Shown here: positions 45,920 through 54,477 of the stretch, piece after piece
Position numbering within the stretch: the stretch's first letter is position 1
Layout of the letters: each line of letters opens with the position of its first letter
NCBI GenBank assembly: GCA_016787705.1
Contig: JAEUTP010000015.1
Coordinates: 62,001-126,000 of the forward strand
Direction: 5' to 3'
DNA length: 64,000 nt
DNA from: Bacteroidia bacterium
GTDB taxonomy: Bacteria > Bacteroidota > Bacteroidia > B-17B0 > Aurantibacillaceae
Made by a program: the position numbers and the translations under genes
Notes under the pieces: model-generated
The model's input: only the letters and a program-made list of their open reading frames with translations
Told to the model about the DNA's origin: nothing
Database searches by the model: none

Positions 45920-47371
45920 ATGAAAACAAACCTTACACTAGTAAGCTTACTTCTTATACCGGTATTTAATTTTGCACAGTTTGCTTCTAATATAGAAATA
46001 GACTTTGATTCGGAATACAGCACATCTGCCTTTGCAACAACAGTTAATTATTCTGAGTTATTTAATAACTCTACATTTATTAAATCCTACATGAAACCTA
46101 CTAAATTAGAAGGTGGTGTAAACAGCCAGTATCCTGAGTTAGGCGCCTTAGTTTCGCCTGATGGTAAAATGCTTTACTTTAGCCGTTACCAGGACCCTAA
46201 CAATATTGGGGGCAAAAAAGATGAAGAAGATATTTGGTATGCAGAATGGGATGAAACTACCAACTCGTGGGGCGAAGCAAAAAACATTGGCGCGCCCTTA
46301 AACAATAAATACCCAAACTATATTAACTCCATTTCACCCGATGGAAATACTTTACTATTAGGTAATGCTTATTTAACTAATGGCAAAATGGCAAACGGAC
46401 TTTCGCTAAGCCATAAAACTGCACAAGGCTGGAGCTTTCCTACAGAAATTAAAATTGATGGTACTAACAAAAACACAAACTGGGCGGGATCATTTTTATC
46501 GGCCAGCCAAAAGGTTTTATTATTAGCATACGAACAAAACAAAAATACTTTTGGCGAACGCGATCTATATGTTAGCTTTATAAAATCAGATAACACATGG
46601 AGTAAACCTGTTAATCTTGGCGCTACAATAAACACAAAGGGAATGGAATCTTCGCCATTTTTAGCGGCAGACGACAGCACTCTTTATTTTACAACAGATG
46701 GTATGGCGGGTTATGGCGGAAATGATATTTATGTGACCCGTCGTTTAGATGACACCTGGCAAAAATGGACAAGTCCAAAAAATTTAGGCCCGGTTGTAAA
46801 TACAGATAGTCACCAGTCTTTTTTTTCGGTTAGTAATGGTAATATTTATTTTTCTTCCGAAGCAGAAGGTGATGGTAGTTTAGATCTATTTATGCTTACC
46901 CTTTCCGATAATTTTAAAAACACAAATGATGTAAAAGTTCCTACAACTATTTTTGCCGGAATTGATGAAAATGCCGGAATTAATAATACAAGCGTTTTAG
47001 AGTCTATTTTAAACTCTGAAATGTCGTTAAGCGTTGTGTTTTTTGATTTTGATAAAGCAGATTTAAAAAAATCTACGATTTACGAATTAAACCGTTTAAC
47101 AAAGATCATGAACGAATACCCTGAACTGGTTATAGAAATTGTTGGACATACTGATAGTTATGGTACAAGCAGGTACAATAGTTTTTTATCTCAAAAAAGA
47201 ACAGGTGCAATTGCTTATTATTTAAAAAACCAATCTGATATCAGCGAGGCGCGATTGATTATACGAAACCTTGGCGAAACTATGCCTGTAGCAGATAACA
47301 ATACTGAGACCAGTCGTAAATTAAACCGCAGGGTAGAGATGAAATTAAAAATAAAATCGCTATTGGATTAA
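45920..47371 (+). CDS. OmpA-family protein with PD40 propeller
   Basis: The 483-residue protein has a signal peptide (VSLLLIPVFNFAQ), a PD40/WD40-like propeller (LVSPDGKMLYFSRYQDP; SISPDGNTLLLGNAYLTN; LAADDSTLYFTTDGMAGYGG), and a C-terminal OmpA domain (VFFDFDKADLKKSTIYEL; IVGHTDSYGTSRYN; LNRRVEMKLKI). It is the shortest of the window's three OmpA/PD40 proteins and lacks TPRs and the carboxypeptidase-like domain. It probably anchors an envelope complex to peptidoglycan. A strong terminator follows. Confidence 0.85.
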   Translation: MKTNLTLVSLLLIPVFNFAQFASNIEIDFDSEYSTSAFATTVNYSELFNNSTFIKSYMKPTKLEGGVNSQYPELGALVSPDGKMLYFSRYQDPNNIGGKKDEEDIWYAEWDETTNSWGEAKNIGAPLNNKYPNYINSISPDGNTLLLGNAYLTNGKMANGLSLSHKTAQGWSFPTEIKIDGTNKNTNWAGSFLSASQKVLLLAYEQNKNTFGERDLYVSFIKSDNTWSKPVNLGATINTKGMESSPFLAADDSTLYFTTDGMAGYGGNDIYVTRRLDDTWQKWTSPKNLGPVVNTDSHQSFFSVSNGNIYFSSEAEGDGSLDLFMLTLSDNFKNTNDVKVPTTIFAGIDENAGINNTSVLESILNSEMSLSVVFFDFDKADLKKSTIYELNRLTKIMNEYPELVIEIVGHTDSYGTSRYNSFLSQKRTGAIAYYLKNQSDISEARLIIRNLGETMPVADNNTETSRKLNRRVEMKLKIKSLLD

Positions 47372-47392
47372 TAAAATTTGTGTGTGTAAGAA

Positions 47393-47426
47393 AAAAGCCG
47401 GCCTGTTTTTATAGCAGCCGGCTTTT
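47393..47426. terminator. bidirectional rho-independent-type terminator
   Basis: AAAAGCCGGC (47393-47402) and GCCGGCTTTT (47417-47426) form a perfect 10-bp stem with a 14-base loop, between the convergent OmpA/PD40 and SpoIIE-phosphatase genes. Confidence 0.88.
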
Positions 47427-47448
47427 GTTTTTTGAGTGGTTTTTAGTC

Positions 47449-48165
47449 TTATATTTTTACTCCTATGATGCAAACATCGTCTACCTGCTCTAACTGGCCT
47501 CTCCAGTTCTCAAACGCATCATGAAGTTTTTGTTTTTGTTTTTCCATTGGATCATCAACGTTTGCCAATAAAAACTCGCCTAATTGTTTGTATTTGAATT
47601 TTTTTCCTTTAGCCCCGCCAAACTGATCTGCAAAACCGTCGGTAAACGTATAAATAACATCTCCTTTCTGAAGATCTATTTTTTGTAATGTAAACGGTTT
47701 TGTTTCATCGTGATATTTCCCTACCGGCATTTTATCCGGTTTGTATTCAATAATTTTTTTGTCGCGCACTAGCCAAAGTGGATTGTTGGCCGCAGCAAAC
47801 TCCATGGTCATATTTTTAAAATCGTAAGCGCATAAAACGCAATCCATACCATCTTTACTTTCCTCTTCGCTACCCTCGGGGTTTAAAGATGCAATAATAC
47901 CTTTACGCATATTGTCAAGAATCTCGTTTGGATGAATAAGATTTTTTTCGATGATAGATTCATTCAATCTTGAAATACCCACCATGCTCATTAAGGCTCC
48001 GGGTACACCGTGGCCAGTGCAATCTGCAGTACATAAATAAAAAATTTCGTTTTGGCTGCCAGCGGGTTTATGCGATTGTGCATAATAAAAATCTCCGCTC
48101 ACAATATCCTTTGGTTTGTAAAGAATAAAAAAGTTTTTTGTTTCAGATGCCGTTGCTGTTTCCAT
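47449..48165 (-). CDS. SpoIIE-type PP2C serine phosphatase (stand-alone)
   Basis: The 238-residue protein is a complete SpoIIE domain with metal-binding aspartates in VSGDFYYAQ, CTADCTGHGVPGALMS, KDGMDCVLCAYD, FTDGFADQFGG and EQVDDVCIIGV. In relatives this domain is fused to the TPR-transmembrane sensor upstream. Here it starts with its own ATG, 9 bp after the sensor's TAA and in the same reading frame, so a single stop codon divides one ancestral protein. It would dephosphorylate an anti-sigma-antagonist or similar phosphoprotein in the cytoplasm. Confidence 0.9.
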   Translation of the reverse strand: METATASETKNFFILYKPKDIVSGDFYYAQSHKPAGSQNEIFYLCTADCTGHGVPGALMSMVGISRLNESIIEKNLIHPNEILDNMRKGIIASLNPEGSEEESKDGMDCVLCAYDFKNMTMEFAAANNPLWLVRDKKIIEYKPDKMPVGKYHDETKPFTLQKIDLQKGDVIYTFTDGFADQFGGAKGKKFKYKQLGEFLLANVDDPMEKQKQKLHDAFENWRGQLEQVDDVCIIGVKI

Positions 48166-48174
48166 GATTCTAAA

Positions 48175-49752
48175 TTAAGGTTTTTTATTTAAATCCGTCA
48201 AATTTCTGGCGATATATTTTTCAGTAGGCAATAATGACTGTTGAATACGCTTGGCGTAGCGTATACTGTCCATTACCTCCTTTTGCTTTTCTTCAATAAT
48301 TTCTTTTTGTAAATTAATTTCGGCATTTTTTTCGGCCAGGGCTTTATTTGCTCTTTGTTTATTTCGCCAGCTAATAACAACAAAGATAAGCAAGATCAAA
48401 ACTAAACCTCCTGCCCCTAAAGCATATTTTATTTCGTTTTGTTTTCTTTTTATCTCTTCGCTTTGCAATTGTTGATTCTTTGTAAGCAATTGTATCTCGG
48501 CCTCTTTTTTATCGCTTTGATATTTTGTTTGCAGCTCACTAATGATCTTATTGTTTGATTCTTTTAGCAAAGTATCGTTTAGTTTTACAAATGCATCGAG
48601 ATTCGAATACGCATCTTTATAATTTCCTGATTTTTCATAAGCAAGAGCTAAGCCTTCCAGTCCTATTTTTTGATATTGAAGGTGGCCCGCGTCTTTAACC
48701 TTGGCAAGCCCGCTGCTAAAGGCTGCGGTAGCCTGCGTGTATTTTTTGGTGTTTACCAATGCCTGACCCAGGCATATTTCGGTAATACCAAGGCTAACCG
48801 GGTTGTTCAATTTCTTTTTTAGTTCAACACATTCTAATAACAGGTTTTCTGCTTCGTCGTATTTTTTCATAAGCATGGTATTCTCTCCTAAATTATTTAA
48901 TACCGTGGCGCTTAAAGCTTCGTCTTTTTCATCTCTGGCTAAAGCAAGCGCTTTTTTAAACAATACGTTTGCTTCGCCTGGTTTTCCAAGGTCATCTAGG
49001 GCCGATCCCATGCTGTTATAGATCTGGATAAGGGTTTTGTTGTCCTTATACTTTATGGCTATTTTTTTTGCCGCTTCTAAGTTTTTTAATGCTTCGGAAT
49101 GTTGTTTGTTGTTTATATAAACCAGTGCAATGTTTTGAAAAGGACCAATGCAAAGATCTTCGCGCTTATTATCTTCATAAATTTTAACGGCTTTAATATA
49201 GCTTTGTACCGATTTTACCACTTCACCTTTAATATCGTACATAACACCAATATTATTATAGCAACGCGCTACCGATAACGAATCTTTATCCTGCAAAGCA
49301 TAATCAGCGGCCTGGTTGTAATACACAATGGCACTGTCATATTTTCCTTCATAGTAATAAGTAACACCAATAGAGTTATATACATCATCTAATTTTGAAA
49401 TACGGTTTGCTTTTTTAAAAACGGACACCGACTGCTTTAGATAAAAACGACCAATGGCTTCTTTGCCGGCACCTGAATAGGCCCGCCCCATGTAGTAATA
49501 CACGCTTCCCAGAAATTTTTTGTTACTTATTTTTTGTGCTTTTGAAACAGCTGCATTATAATAACCAAAAGAAGTATCGGCCAAACCTTTATTGCTATAA
49601 TGCTCGGCAATATTTAAAAGTATAAATACACTTTCGGTGTCTGCTTTTTGTGTTCGTAGTTCACGCTTTAGCGAATCTATATTCTGAGCCGGTGAAACAA
49701 AGCGCGTAATTAAAAATAAAAAAAGTAACAAAATTTTAATAAGGCGTTTCAT
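48175..49752 (-). CDS. TPR membrane sensor paired with SpoIIE phosphatase
   Basis: The 525-residue protein has a signal/hydrophobic N-terminus (LLLFLFLITRFVSPAQ), about seven TPR units (60-370), a coiled coil, a transmembrane helix (about 441-461, ALGAGGLVLILLIFVVIS), a second coiled coil and the linker MDSIRYAKRIQQSLLPTEKY before stopping. The linker is the usual entry to a SpoIIE domain, which is encoded immediately downstream in the same frame. The protein is a paralogue of 309-1838. It probably senses something in the periplasm and signals to the neighbouring phosphatase. Confidence 0.88.
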   Translation of the reverse strand: MKRLIKILLLFLFLITRFVSPAQNIDSLKRELRTQKADTESVFILLNIAEHYSNKGLADTSFGYYNAAVSKAQKISNKKFLGSVYYYMGRAYSGAGKEAIGRFYLKQSVSVFKKANRISKLDDVYNSIGVTYYYEGKYDSAIVYYNQAADYALQDKDSLSVARCYNNIGVMYDIKGEVVKSVQSYIKAVKIYEDNKREDLCIGPFQNIALVYINNKQHSEALKNLEAAKKIAIKYKDNKTLIQIYNSMGSALDDLGKPGEANVLFKKALALARDEKDEALSATVLNNLGENTMLMKKYDEAENLLLECVELKKKLNNPVSLGITEICLGQALVNTKKYTQATAAFSSGLAKVKDAGHLQYQKIGLEGLALAYEKSGNYKDAYSNLDAFVKLNDTLLKESNNKIISELQTKYQSDKKEAEIQLLTKNQQLQSEEIKRKQNEIKYALGAGGLVLILLIFVVISWRNKQRANKALAEKNAEINLQKEIIEEKQKEVMDSIRYAKRIQQSLLPTEKYIARNLTDLNKKP

Positions 49753-49876
49753 TGTATCTAAATTAACAACAGCTCAAATATAAAGAAAAGCCTATACAAC
49801 AACCACGTTTTTTAGGCAAAATAAAATACTACAAATTATAGCAATAATTAGCTACCTTATGTAGTAATTTTACACT

Positions 49877-51076
49877 ATGCAAAGGCAAATAGCACATTTA
49901 GACCTGGATAGTTTTTTTGTATCGGTAGAACGCTTACGTAATAGCGCTTATATTGGTAAACCGCTCATTATTGGCGGTACCAGTAATCGTGGTGTTATTT
50001 CTTCCTGCAGTTACGAAGCAAGAAAATACGGTTTGCGATCGGCCATGCCTATTAAGCAGGCAAAAATGCTTTGTCCCGACACAGTAGGTATTTACATTAC
50101 ACCAGATATGGATGTATATTCTAAATACTCACAAATAGTAACCGAAATAATAGAAACTAAATCGCCACTATATGAAAAATCAAGTATCGACGAACACTAC
50201 ATCGACCTTACAGGAATGGACAAGTTTTTTAACTGTCTTAAATGGACCAAAGAGCTCAGACAAACCATTATTAAAGAAAGCGGATTACCCATCTCGTTTG
50301 GTTTGTCGGTTAACAAAACAGTTTCAAAAATAGCAACTGATCACAGCAAGCCCGATGGTGAAAAATACGTGCCGCAGGAAGAGGTGTTGCCTTTTTTGTC
50401 GCCATTGGCCGTTGGTAAAATACCCATGGTAGGTGCCAAAACTGACGAGCGGTTAAAGCAACTGGGTATTACAACTATACAAGGCTTGCGCGAAGTGCCT
50501 TTGGAGTTACTGCAAAAAGTATTTGGCAAAAGCGGTATTTCTTTATGGGAAAAAGCCAGGGGCATTGATCTTTCGCCGGTGGAACCTTATAGTGAAAGAA
50601 AATCCATAAGCAGCGAAATGACCTTTGGTAAAGATACCATTGATGTGAAGATGCTAGACGAGCTTATTGCTGGCATGGTTGAAGAAGTGTGTTTTCAATT
50701 ACGTAAAGAAGGAAAGGTGGCGGGCTGTGTTTGCATCAAATTGCGTTATTCTAATTTTGATACGCACACCATCCAGCAAAAAATTTCTCTCACCGCTTTC
50801 GATCATCAAATTGTTACTATTGCAAAAGAGTTATTTAAAAAGCTTTACGAAAAACGAATGTTAATTCGTTTAATTGGTGTAAAGCTAACCGATCTTTGCC
50901 AGGGTAACCAGCAAATAAAATTGTTTGATAATACAACAAGCCAAATAAGTTTATATCAAACATTAGATAAAATAAAAAAGCGTTTTGGCGATAATTCTGT
51001 AATGCATTGCCCGGGTTTATTATTGCATCAAAAAGAAAATCCTAAAAACCCAACAGCTAAAACCTCATTACGCTAA
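49877..51076 (+). CDS. dinB: DNA polymerase IV (Y-family)
   Basis: The 399-residue translesion polymerase has the catalytic acids Asp9 (HLDLDSFFVSVE) and Asp105/Glu106 (KSSIDEHYIDLTG), the fingers segment SSCSYEARKYGLRSAMP, a helix-hairpin-helix thumb (VGKIPMVGAKTDERLKQLGI) and a C-terminal beta-clamp-binding-like motif QIKLFD. The usual aromatic after the catalytic DE is His here. It is followed by a palindromic spacer and a DnaE-type polymerase gene, a pairing reminiscent of mutagenesis cassettes. Confidence 0.93.
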   Translation: MQRQIAHLDLDSFFVSVERLRNSAYIGKPLIIGGTSNRGVISSCSYEARKYGLRSAMPIKQAKMLCPDTVGIYITPDMDVYSKYSQIVTEIIETKSPLYEKSSIDEHYIDLTGMDKFFNCLKWTKELRQTIIKESGLPISFGLSVNKTVSKIATDHSKPDGEKYVPQEEVLPFLSPLAVGKIPMVGAKTDERLKQLGITTIQGLREVPLELLQKVFGKSGISLWEKARGIDLSPVEPYSERKSISSEMTFGKDTIDVKMLDELIAGMVEEVCFQLRKEGKVAGCVCIKLRYSNFDTHTIQQKISLTAFDHQIVTIAKELFKKLYEKRMLIRLIGVKLTDLCQGNQQIKLFDNTTSQISLYQTLDKIKKRFGDNSVMHCPGLLLHQKENPKNPTAKTSLR

Positions 51077-51243
51077 ACCCGGATTATACGTTATGATTCG
51101 TTATGAGTATAAAAAGCCCAATAAAATATGAACTTTTACGAATGAAGCATAGTTGCTTCTATGGTAAAAGAGTAAAAGTTGCAAAGCTCCATATTTTGAA
51201 GGGCTTTTGGTACGAAATAGAATTTCTAATGTTTAATCTGGGT
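51077..51243. repeat. large imperfect palindrome between dinB and dnaE
   Basis: The 167-bp spacer folds on itself. Outer arms ACCCGGATTATACGTTA (51077-51093) and TAATGTTTAATCTGGGT (51227-51243) match in 14 of 17 positions. Inner arms are AAAAGCCC (51112-51119) with GGGCTTTT (51201-51208), AAAATATG (51123-51130) with CATATTTT (51190-51197), and AACTTTTAC (51131-51139) with GTAAAAGTT (51172-51180), with a 9-base bulge on one side. A small hairpin GAAGC/GCTTC (51144-51159) sits at the tip. The bases TAA flank both ends. It could be a structured RNA, an attenuator or a small mobile element. Confidence 0.7.
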
Positions 51244-51252
51244 TAAAATGCC

Positions 51253-54200
51253 ATGTGGCTTAATTGTCATACTTTTTACAGCCTTAAATACGGCACATTA
51301 TCTGTTGAGCGGTTAATACAACAGGCATTAGAAAACAATGCAGAAACACTTGTTATTACAGATATAAATAATTCTTCTGCTGTTTTAGAATCTGTAAAGT
51401 ATTGCCAGGAACATAAACTTTCACTTAACATCCTTGCCGGCATTGAGTTTCGGGATAAAACCAACTTTAATTATTTATATACCGGTATTGCAAAGAACAA
51501 TCACGGTTTTTCTTTTTTAAATGAATTTTTAACGGATCATAATTTGTCGGGCAAACCCCTACCCGCTCAGCCGCCGCAAAACGAAGATGTTTACTGGATC
51601 TATCGTTTAAAGAATTTTCCTGCTGTTTTACAATGGAATGAATTTATCGGTGTTGGTCTGAACGATATGCTGCGGGTGTTTCGCTACAAAGGTTTAGAAG
51701 ATAAACTACTTTTCTTCCACCCTGTTTCATTTGAAAGCGAAGAACATTTTGAAGTTCACAAACACCTTCGGGCAATTTCTTTGAATACACTTATTTCAAA
51801 ATTAACACCTGATCAACACGCTTTTAATAACGAGTTTTTTATTGATAAAACAGCTTTGCAAAAACGTCTGGAAGGTTATGAGTTTTTATTAGAGAACTCA
51901 AAAAAGTTACTGTCTAACTGCAGTTTTGAATTTAATTTTAAAGAGAGCAAGAATAAAAAGGTTTTTTCAGGGTCAATAGAAGAAGACAAAGAACTTCTTA
52001 AAAAATTGGCTTACGAAGGATTGCAAGATCGGTTTGGAACAATCGTTCCAAATGCAAAAAAAAGAGTTGATCATGAGCTGGATATCATAAATAAGATGGG
52101 TTTTGCGTCTTACTTTTTAATTACCTGGGACATTGTAAGGTTTAGCAGAAGTAAAGATATTTATCATGTAGGAAGAGGTTCTGGTGCTAATAGTGTTGTT
52201 GCTTATTGTTTAAGAATAACAGATGTTGATCCGATTACATTAGATCTTTACTTTGAGCGTTTTTTAAATCCCGAGCGCTCTGTTCCTCCCGATTTTGATA
52301 TTGATTATTGTTGGAAAGACCGTGATGTTGTGTTGGATTATGTTTTTGAAAAATACGGAAATAAACATACCGCTCTTTTAGGCACCGTTACCAATTTTAA
52401 AGACCGAAGCATGATCCGCGAACTGGGGAAGGTTTTTGGTTTACCAAAACAGCAAATAGAAAACATTATAAATATTCCTGAAGAAAAAGTAAAAGAAGCG
52501 CTTGATAAAAACGAATTTGATGAACTCACAACAATGATCTTTAAAATCGGTGCAAGCTTGCAACACACTCCAAATTACAGATCCATTCACGCCGGCGGCG
52601 TTTTAATTTCTGAGCTTCCTCTCTCCTATTATACCGCTTTAGATCTTCCTCCAAAAGGATATCCAACCGTACAATGGGATATGCACACGGCAGAAGAAAT
52701 TGGTTTTGAAAAGCTGGATATATTATCGCAACGTGGAATAGGGCACATTAACGATGCTGTAAAACTGATAAAGAAAAACAAGGGAATAGAAATAGATATC
52801 CATAAAGTAAAAGACTTTATAAACGACGAAAAAATAAAAGAGCATTTGCGTAACGGCGATTCTATTGGCTGCTTTTATGTAGAGAGTCCGGCCATGAGAG
52901 GTTTGCTGCGTAAATTAAGATGCGACACGTATTTAATGTTAACGGCGGCAAGCTCTATTATTCGTCCGGGCGTTGCAAGCAGCGGCATGATGAAAGAGTT
53001 TATACGGCGCTTTCATAACCAAGATGATATTCCTTATGCGCATCCAATTATGGAAGAGCAATTACACGAAACATTTGGGGTTATGATCTACCAGGAAGAT
53101 GTTTTAAAGATTGGTCATCATTATGGTGGATTAAATTTGGCGGAAGCAGATATGCTTCGCCGTTTAATGAGTGGCAAGAAACGAGGTGCGCAACACCTCA
53201 TCAATATCAAAAAGAAATTCTTTGATAATTGTAAAGCAAAAGGATATGATGAAGAAACAAGTAAAACTATTTGGTATCAAATGGAGAGCTTTGCGGGCTT
53301 TAGTTTTAGCAAGGCACACTCAGCAAGTTATGCCGTTGAAAGCTATCAGAGTTTGTTTTTAAAGGCTTATTATCCCCTTGAGTTTATAGTTGGTGTCATA
53401 AACAACTTTGGAGGCTTCTATCGCACCTGGGTTTACATTTATGAGGCAAAGAAACTGGGCGGCAATGTTCATTTACCCTGCGTAAATAACAGCGAGAATT
53501 TAACTACGCTTTATGGTTCGGATATTTACTTGGGTTTTATACATGTAAAAAGCCTGGAGAAAAACATTATACAAACCATAATTAAGGAAAGAGAAGAGGG
53601 GGGAATTTATCAGGATTTTGCTGATCTGGTTTCAAGGACAAAGATCAAATTAGAGCAATTATTGATATTAATTAAATGCGGAGCATGCAGCATTTTTGAT
53701 ACCAACAAAAAAAGTTTATACTGGAATGCATACTATATTTTGGGGAAAGAAGTTGGCAAGCCCGAGGCAAGCTTAAAGATGTTTGCCGAACCCGCAAAGC
53801 AATTTTTCCTCCCTAAATTACCCGTATCGTTTGTGGAATATTTGTTTGATGAATTGGCCTTATATAACTTCCCCATTACAAAAGATTTTTACAGCTTAAT
53901 TAAAACCCATTACAGAGGAGATATTCTAACAAAAGACTTATTATGCCATGTAGGTAAAACAGTAAAGCTAATGGGTAACTTTGTAAACGAGCGGGTGGTT
54001 TATACAAAGCAAGGATACAGAATGGCATTTGGTACTTTTATAGATTCAGCAGGAGACTTTTTTGATTCGGTACATTTTCCGGATGTATATGCTCAATATC
54101 GTTTTGAGGGGATAGGAATCTATTTAATTGAGGGAATAATAACAGAAGAATTTGGCTTCCCAATGTTGGAAGCCAAACGTATGGGTAAGGTTAAGATCAT

Positions 54201-54285
54201 GAACCAGGATGATGCTGTGGCGTTACTAAACCAATCTCCTAATAAAGGATCCATGGGGCCGTATCTTCCGGCATATAGCATTTAA
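51253..54285 (+). CDS. dnaE: DNA polymerase III alpha subunit, DnaE-type
   Basis: The 1010-residue C-family polymerase has a degenerate PHP domain (NCHTFYSLKYGTLS), the palm motifs GRGSGANSVVAYCL (about 307-320) and the catalytic aspartates PDFDID (346-351), the fingers segment FAGFSFSKAHSASYAVESY, and a C-terminal OB-like region (VKLMGNFVNERVVYTKQGY). It is shorter than replicative DnaE (about 1150 or more) and follows dinB, which fits a second, error-prone-type alpha subunit. The PHP metal ligands look mostly lost. ATG 51253 follows the palindromic spacer; a second ATG at 51248 is in another frame. Confidence 0.9.
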   Translation: MWLNCHTFYSLKYGTLSVERLIQQALENNAETLVITDINNSSAVLESVKYCQEHKLSLNILAGIEFRDKTNFNYLYTGIAKNNHGFSFLNEFLTDHNLSGKPLPAQPPQNEDVYWIYRLKNFPAVLQWNEFIGVGLNDMLRVFRYKGLEDKLLFFHPVSFESEEHFEVHKHLRAISLNTLISKLTPDQHAFNNEFFIDKTALQKRLEGYEFLLENSKKLLSNCSFEFNFKESKNKKVFSGSIEEDKELLKKLAYEGLQDRFGTIVPNAKKRVDHELDIINKMGFASYFLITWDIVRFSRSKDIYHVGRGSGANSVVAYCLRITDVDPITLDLYFERFLNPERSVPPDFDIDYCWKDRDVVLDYVFEKYGNKHTALLGTVTNFKDRSMIRELGKVFGLPKQQIENIINIPEEKVKEALDKNEFDELTTMIFKIGASLQHTPNYRSIHAGGVLISELPLSYYTALDLPPKGYPTVQWDMHTAEEIGFEKLDILSQRGIGHINDAVKLIKKNKGIEIDIHKVKDFINDEKIKEHLRNGDSIGCFYVESPAMRGLLRKLRCDTYLMLTAASSIIRPGVASSGMMKEFIRRFHNQDDIPYAHPIMEEQLHETFGVMIYQEDVLKIGHHYGGLNLAEADMLRRLMSGKKRGAQHLINIKKKFFDNCKAKGYDEETSKTIWYQMESFAGFSFSKAHSASYAVESYQSLFLKAYYPLEFIVGVINNFGGFYRTWVYIYEAKKLGGNVHLPCVNNSENLTTLYGSDIYLGFIHVKSLEKNIIQTIIKEREEGGIYQDFADLVSRTKIKLEQLLILIKCGACSIFDTNKKSLYWNAYYILGKEVGKPEASLKMFAEPAKQFFLPKLPVSFVEYLFDELALYNFPITKDFYSLIKTHYRGDILTKDLLCHVGKTVKLMGNFVNERVVYTKQGYRMAFGTFIDSAGDFFDSVHFPDVYAQYRFEGIGIYLIEGIITEEFGFPMLEAKRMGKVKIMNQDDAVALLNQSPNKGSMGPYLPAYSI

Positions 54286-54300
54286 GTTCCACGTGAAACA
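54285..54300. promoter_or_regulatory. parS site 1 (15/16 match)
   Basis: AGTTCCACGTGAAACA matches the parS sequence TGTTCCACGTGAAACA at all but the first base. It overlaps the last base of the dnaE stop codon. Confidence 0.85.
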
Positions 54301-54322
54301 TTTCTATAATATTTGCTTCGCA

Positions 54323-54370
54323 AAGCTCAGAGCCCTAAAACAATCAACATAACTAAGGGTAACTGAGCTT
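54323..54370. repeat. palindromic intergenic repeat, copy 2 (AAGCTCAG...CTGAGCTT)
   Basis: AAGCTCAG (54323-54330) and CTGAGCTT (54363-54370) are perfect inverted arms 32 bases apart. The sequence resembles 9333-9372, and both lie between convergent genes. Confidence 0.5.
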
Positions 54371-54430
54371 GTAGAAATGATAACCTAATAGAACCAATCC
54401 CCAAACAAACATCAAGCTATCAAACAAAAA

Positions 54431-54455
54431 AAAGCGGCCGATTCTCAGCCGCTTT
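54431..54455. terminator. bidirectional rho-independent-type terminator
   Basis: AAAGCGGC (54431-54438) and GCCGCTTT (54448-54455) form an 8-bp stem, flanked by A and T runs, between the convergent dnaE and methyltransferase genes. Confidence 0.8.
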
Positions 54456-54460
54456 CTTTT

Positions 54461-54476
54461 TGTTCCACGTGAAACA
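54461..54476. promoter_or_regulatory. parS site 2 (perfect)
   Basis: TGTTCCACGTGAAACA is a perfect parS 16-mer, directly after the terminator and just before the methyltransferase stop. Confidence 0.93.
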
Positions 54477-54477
54477 A

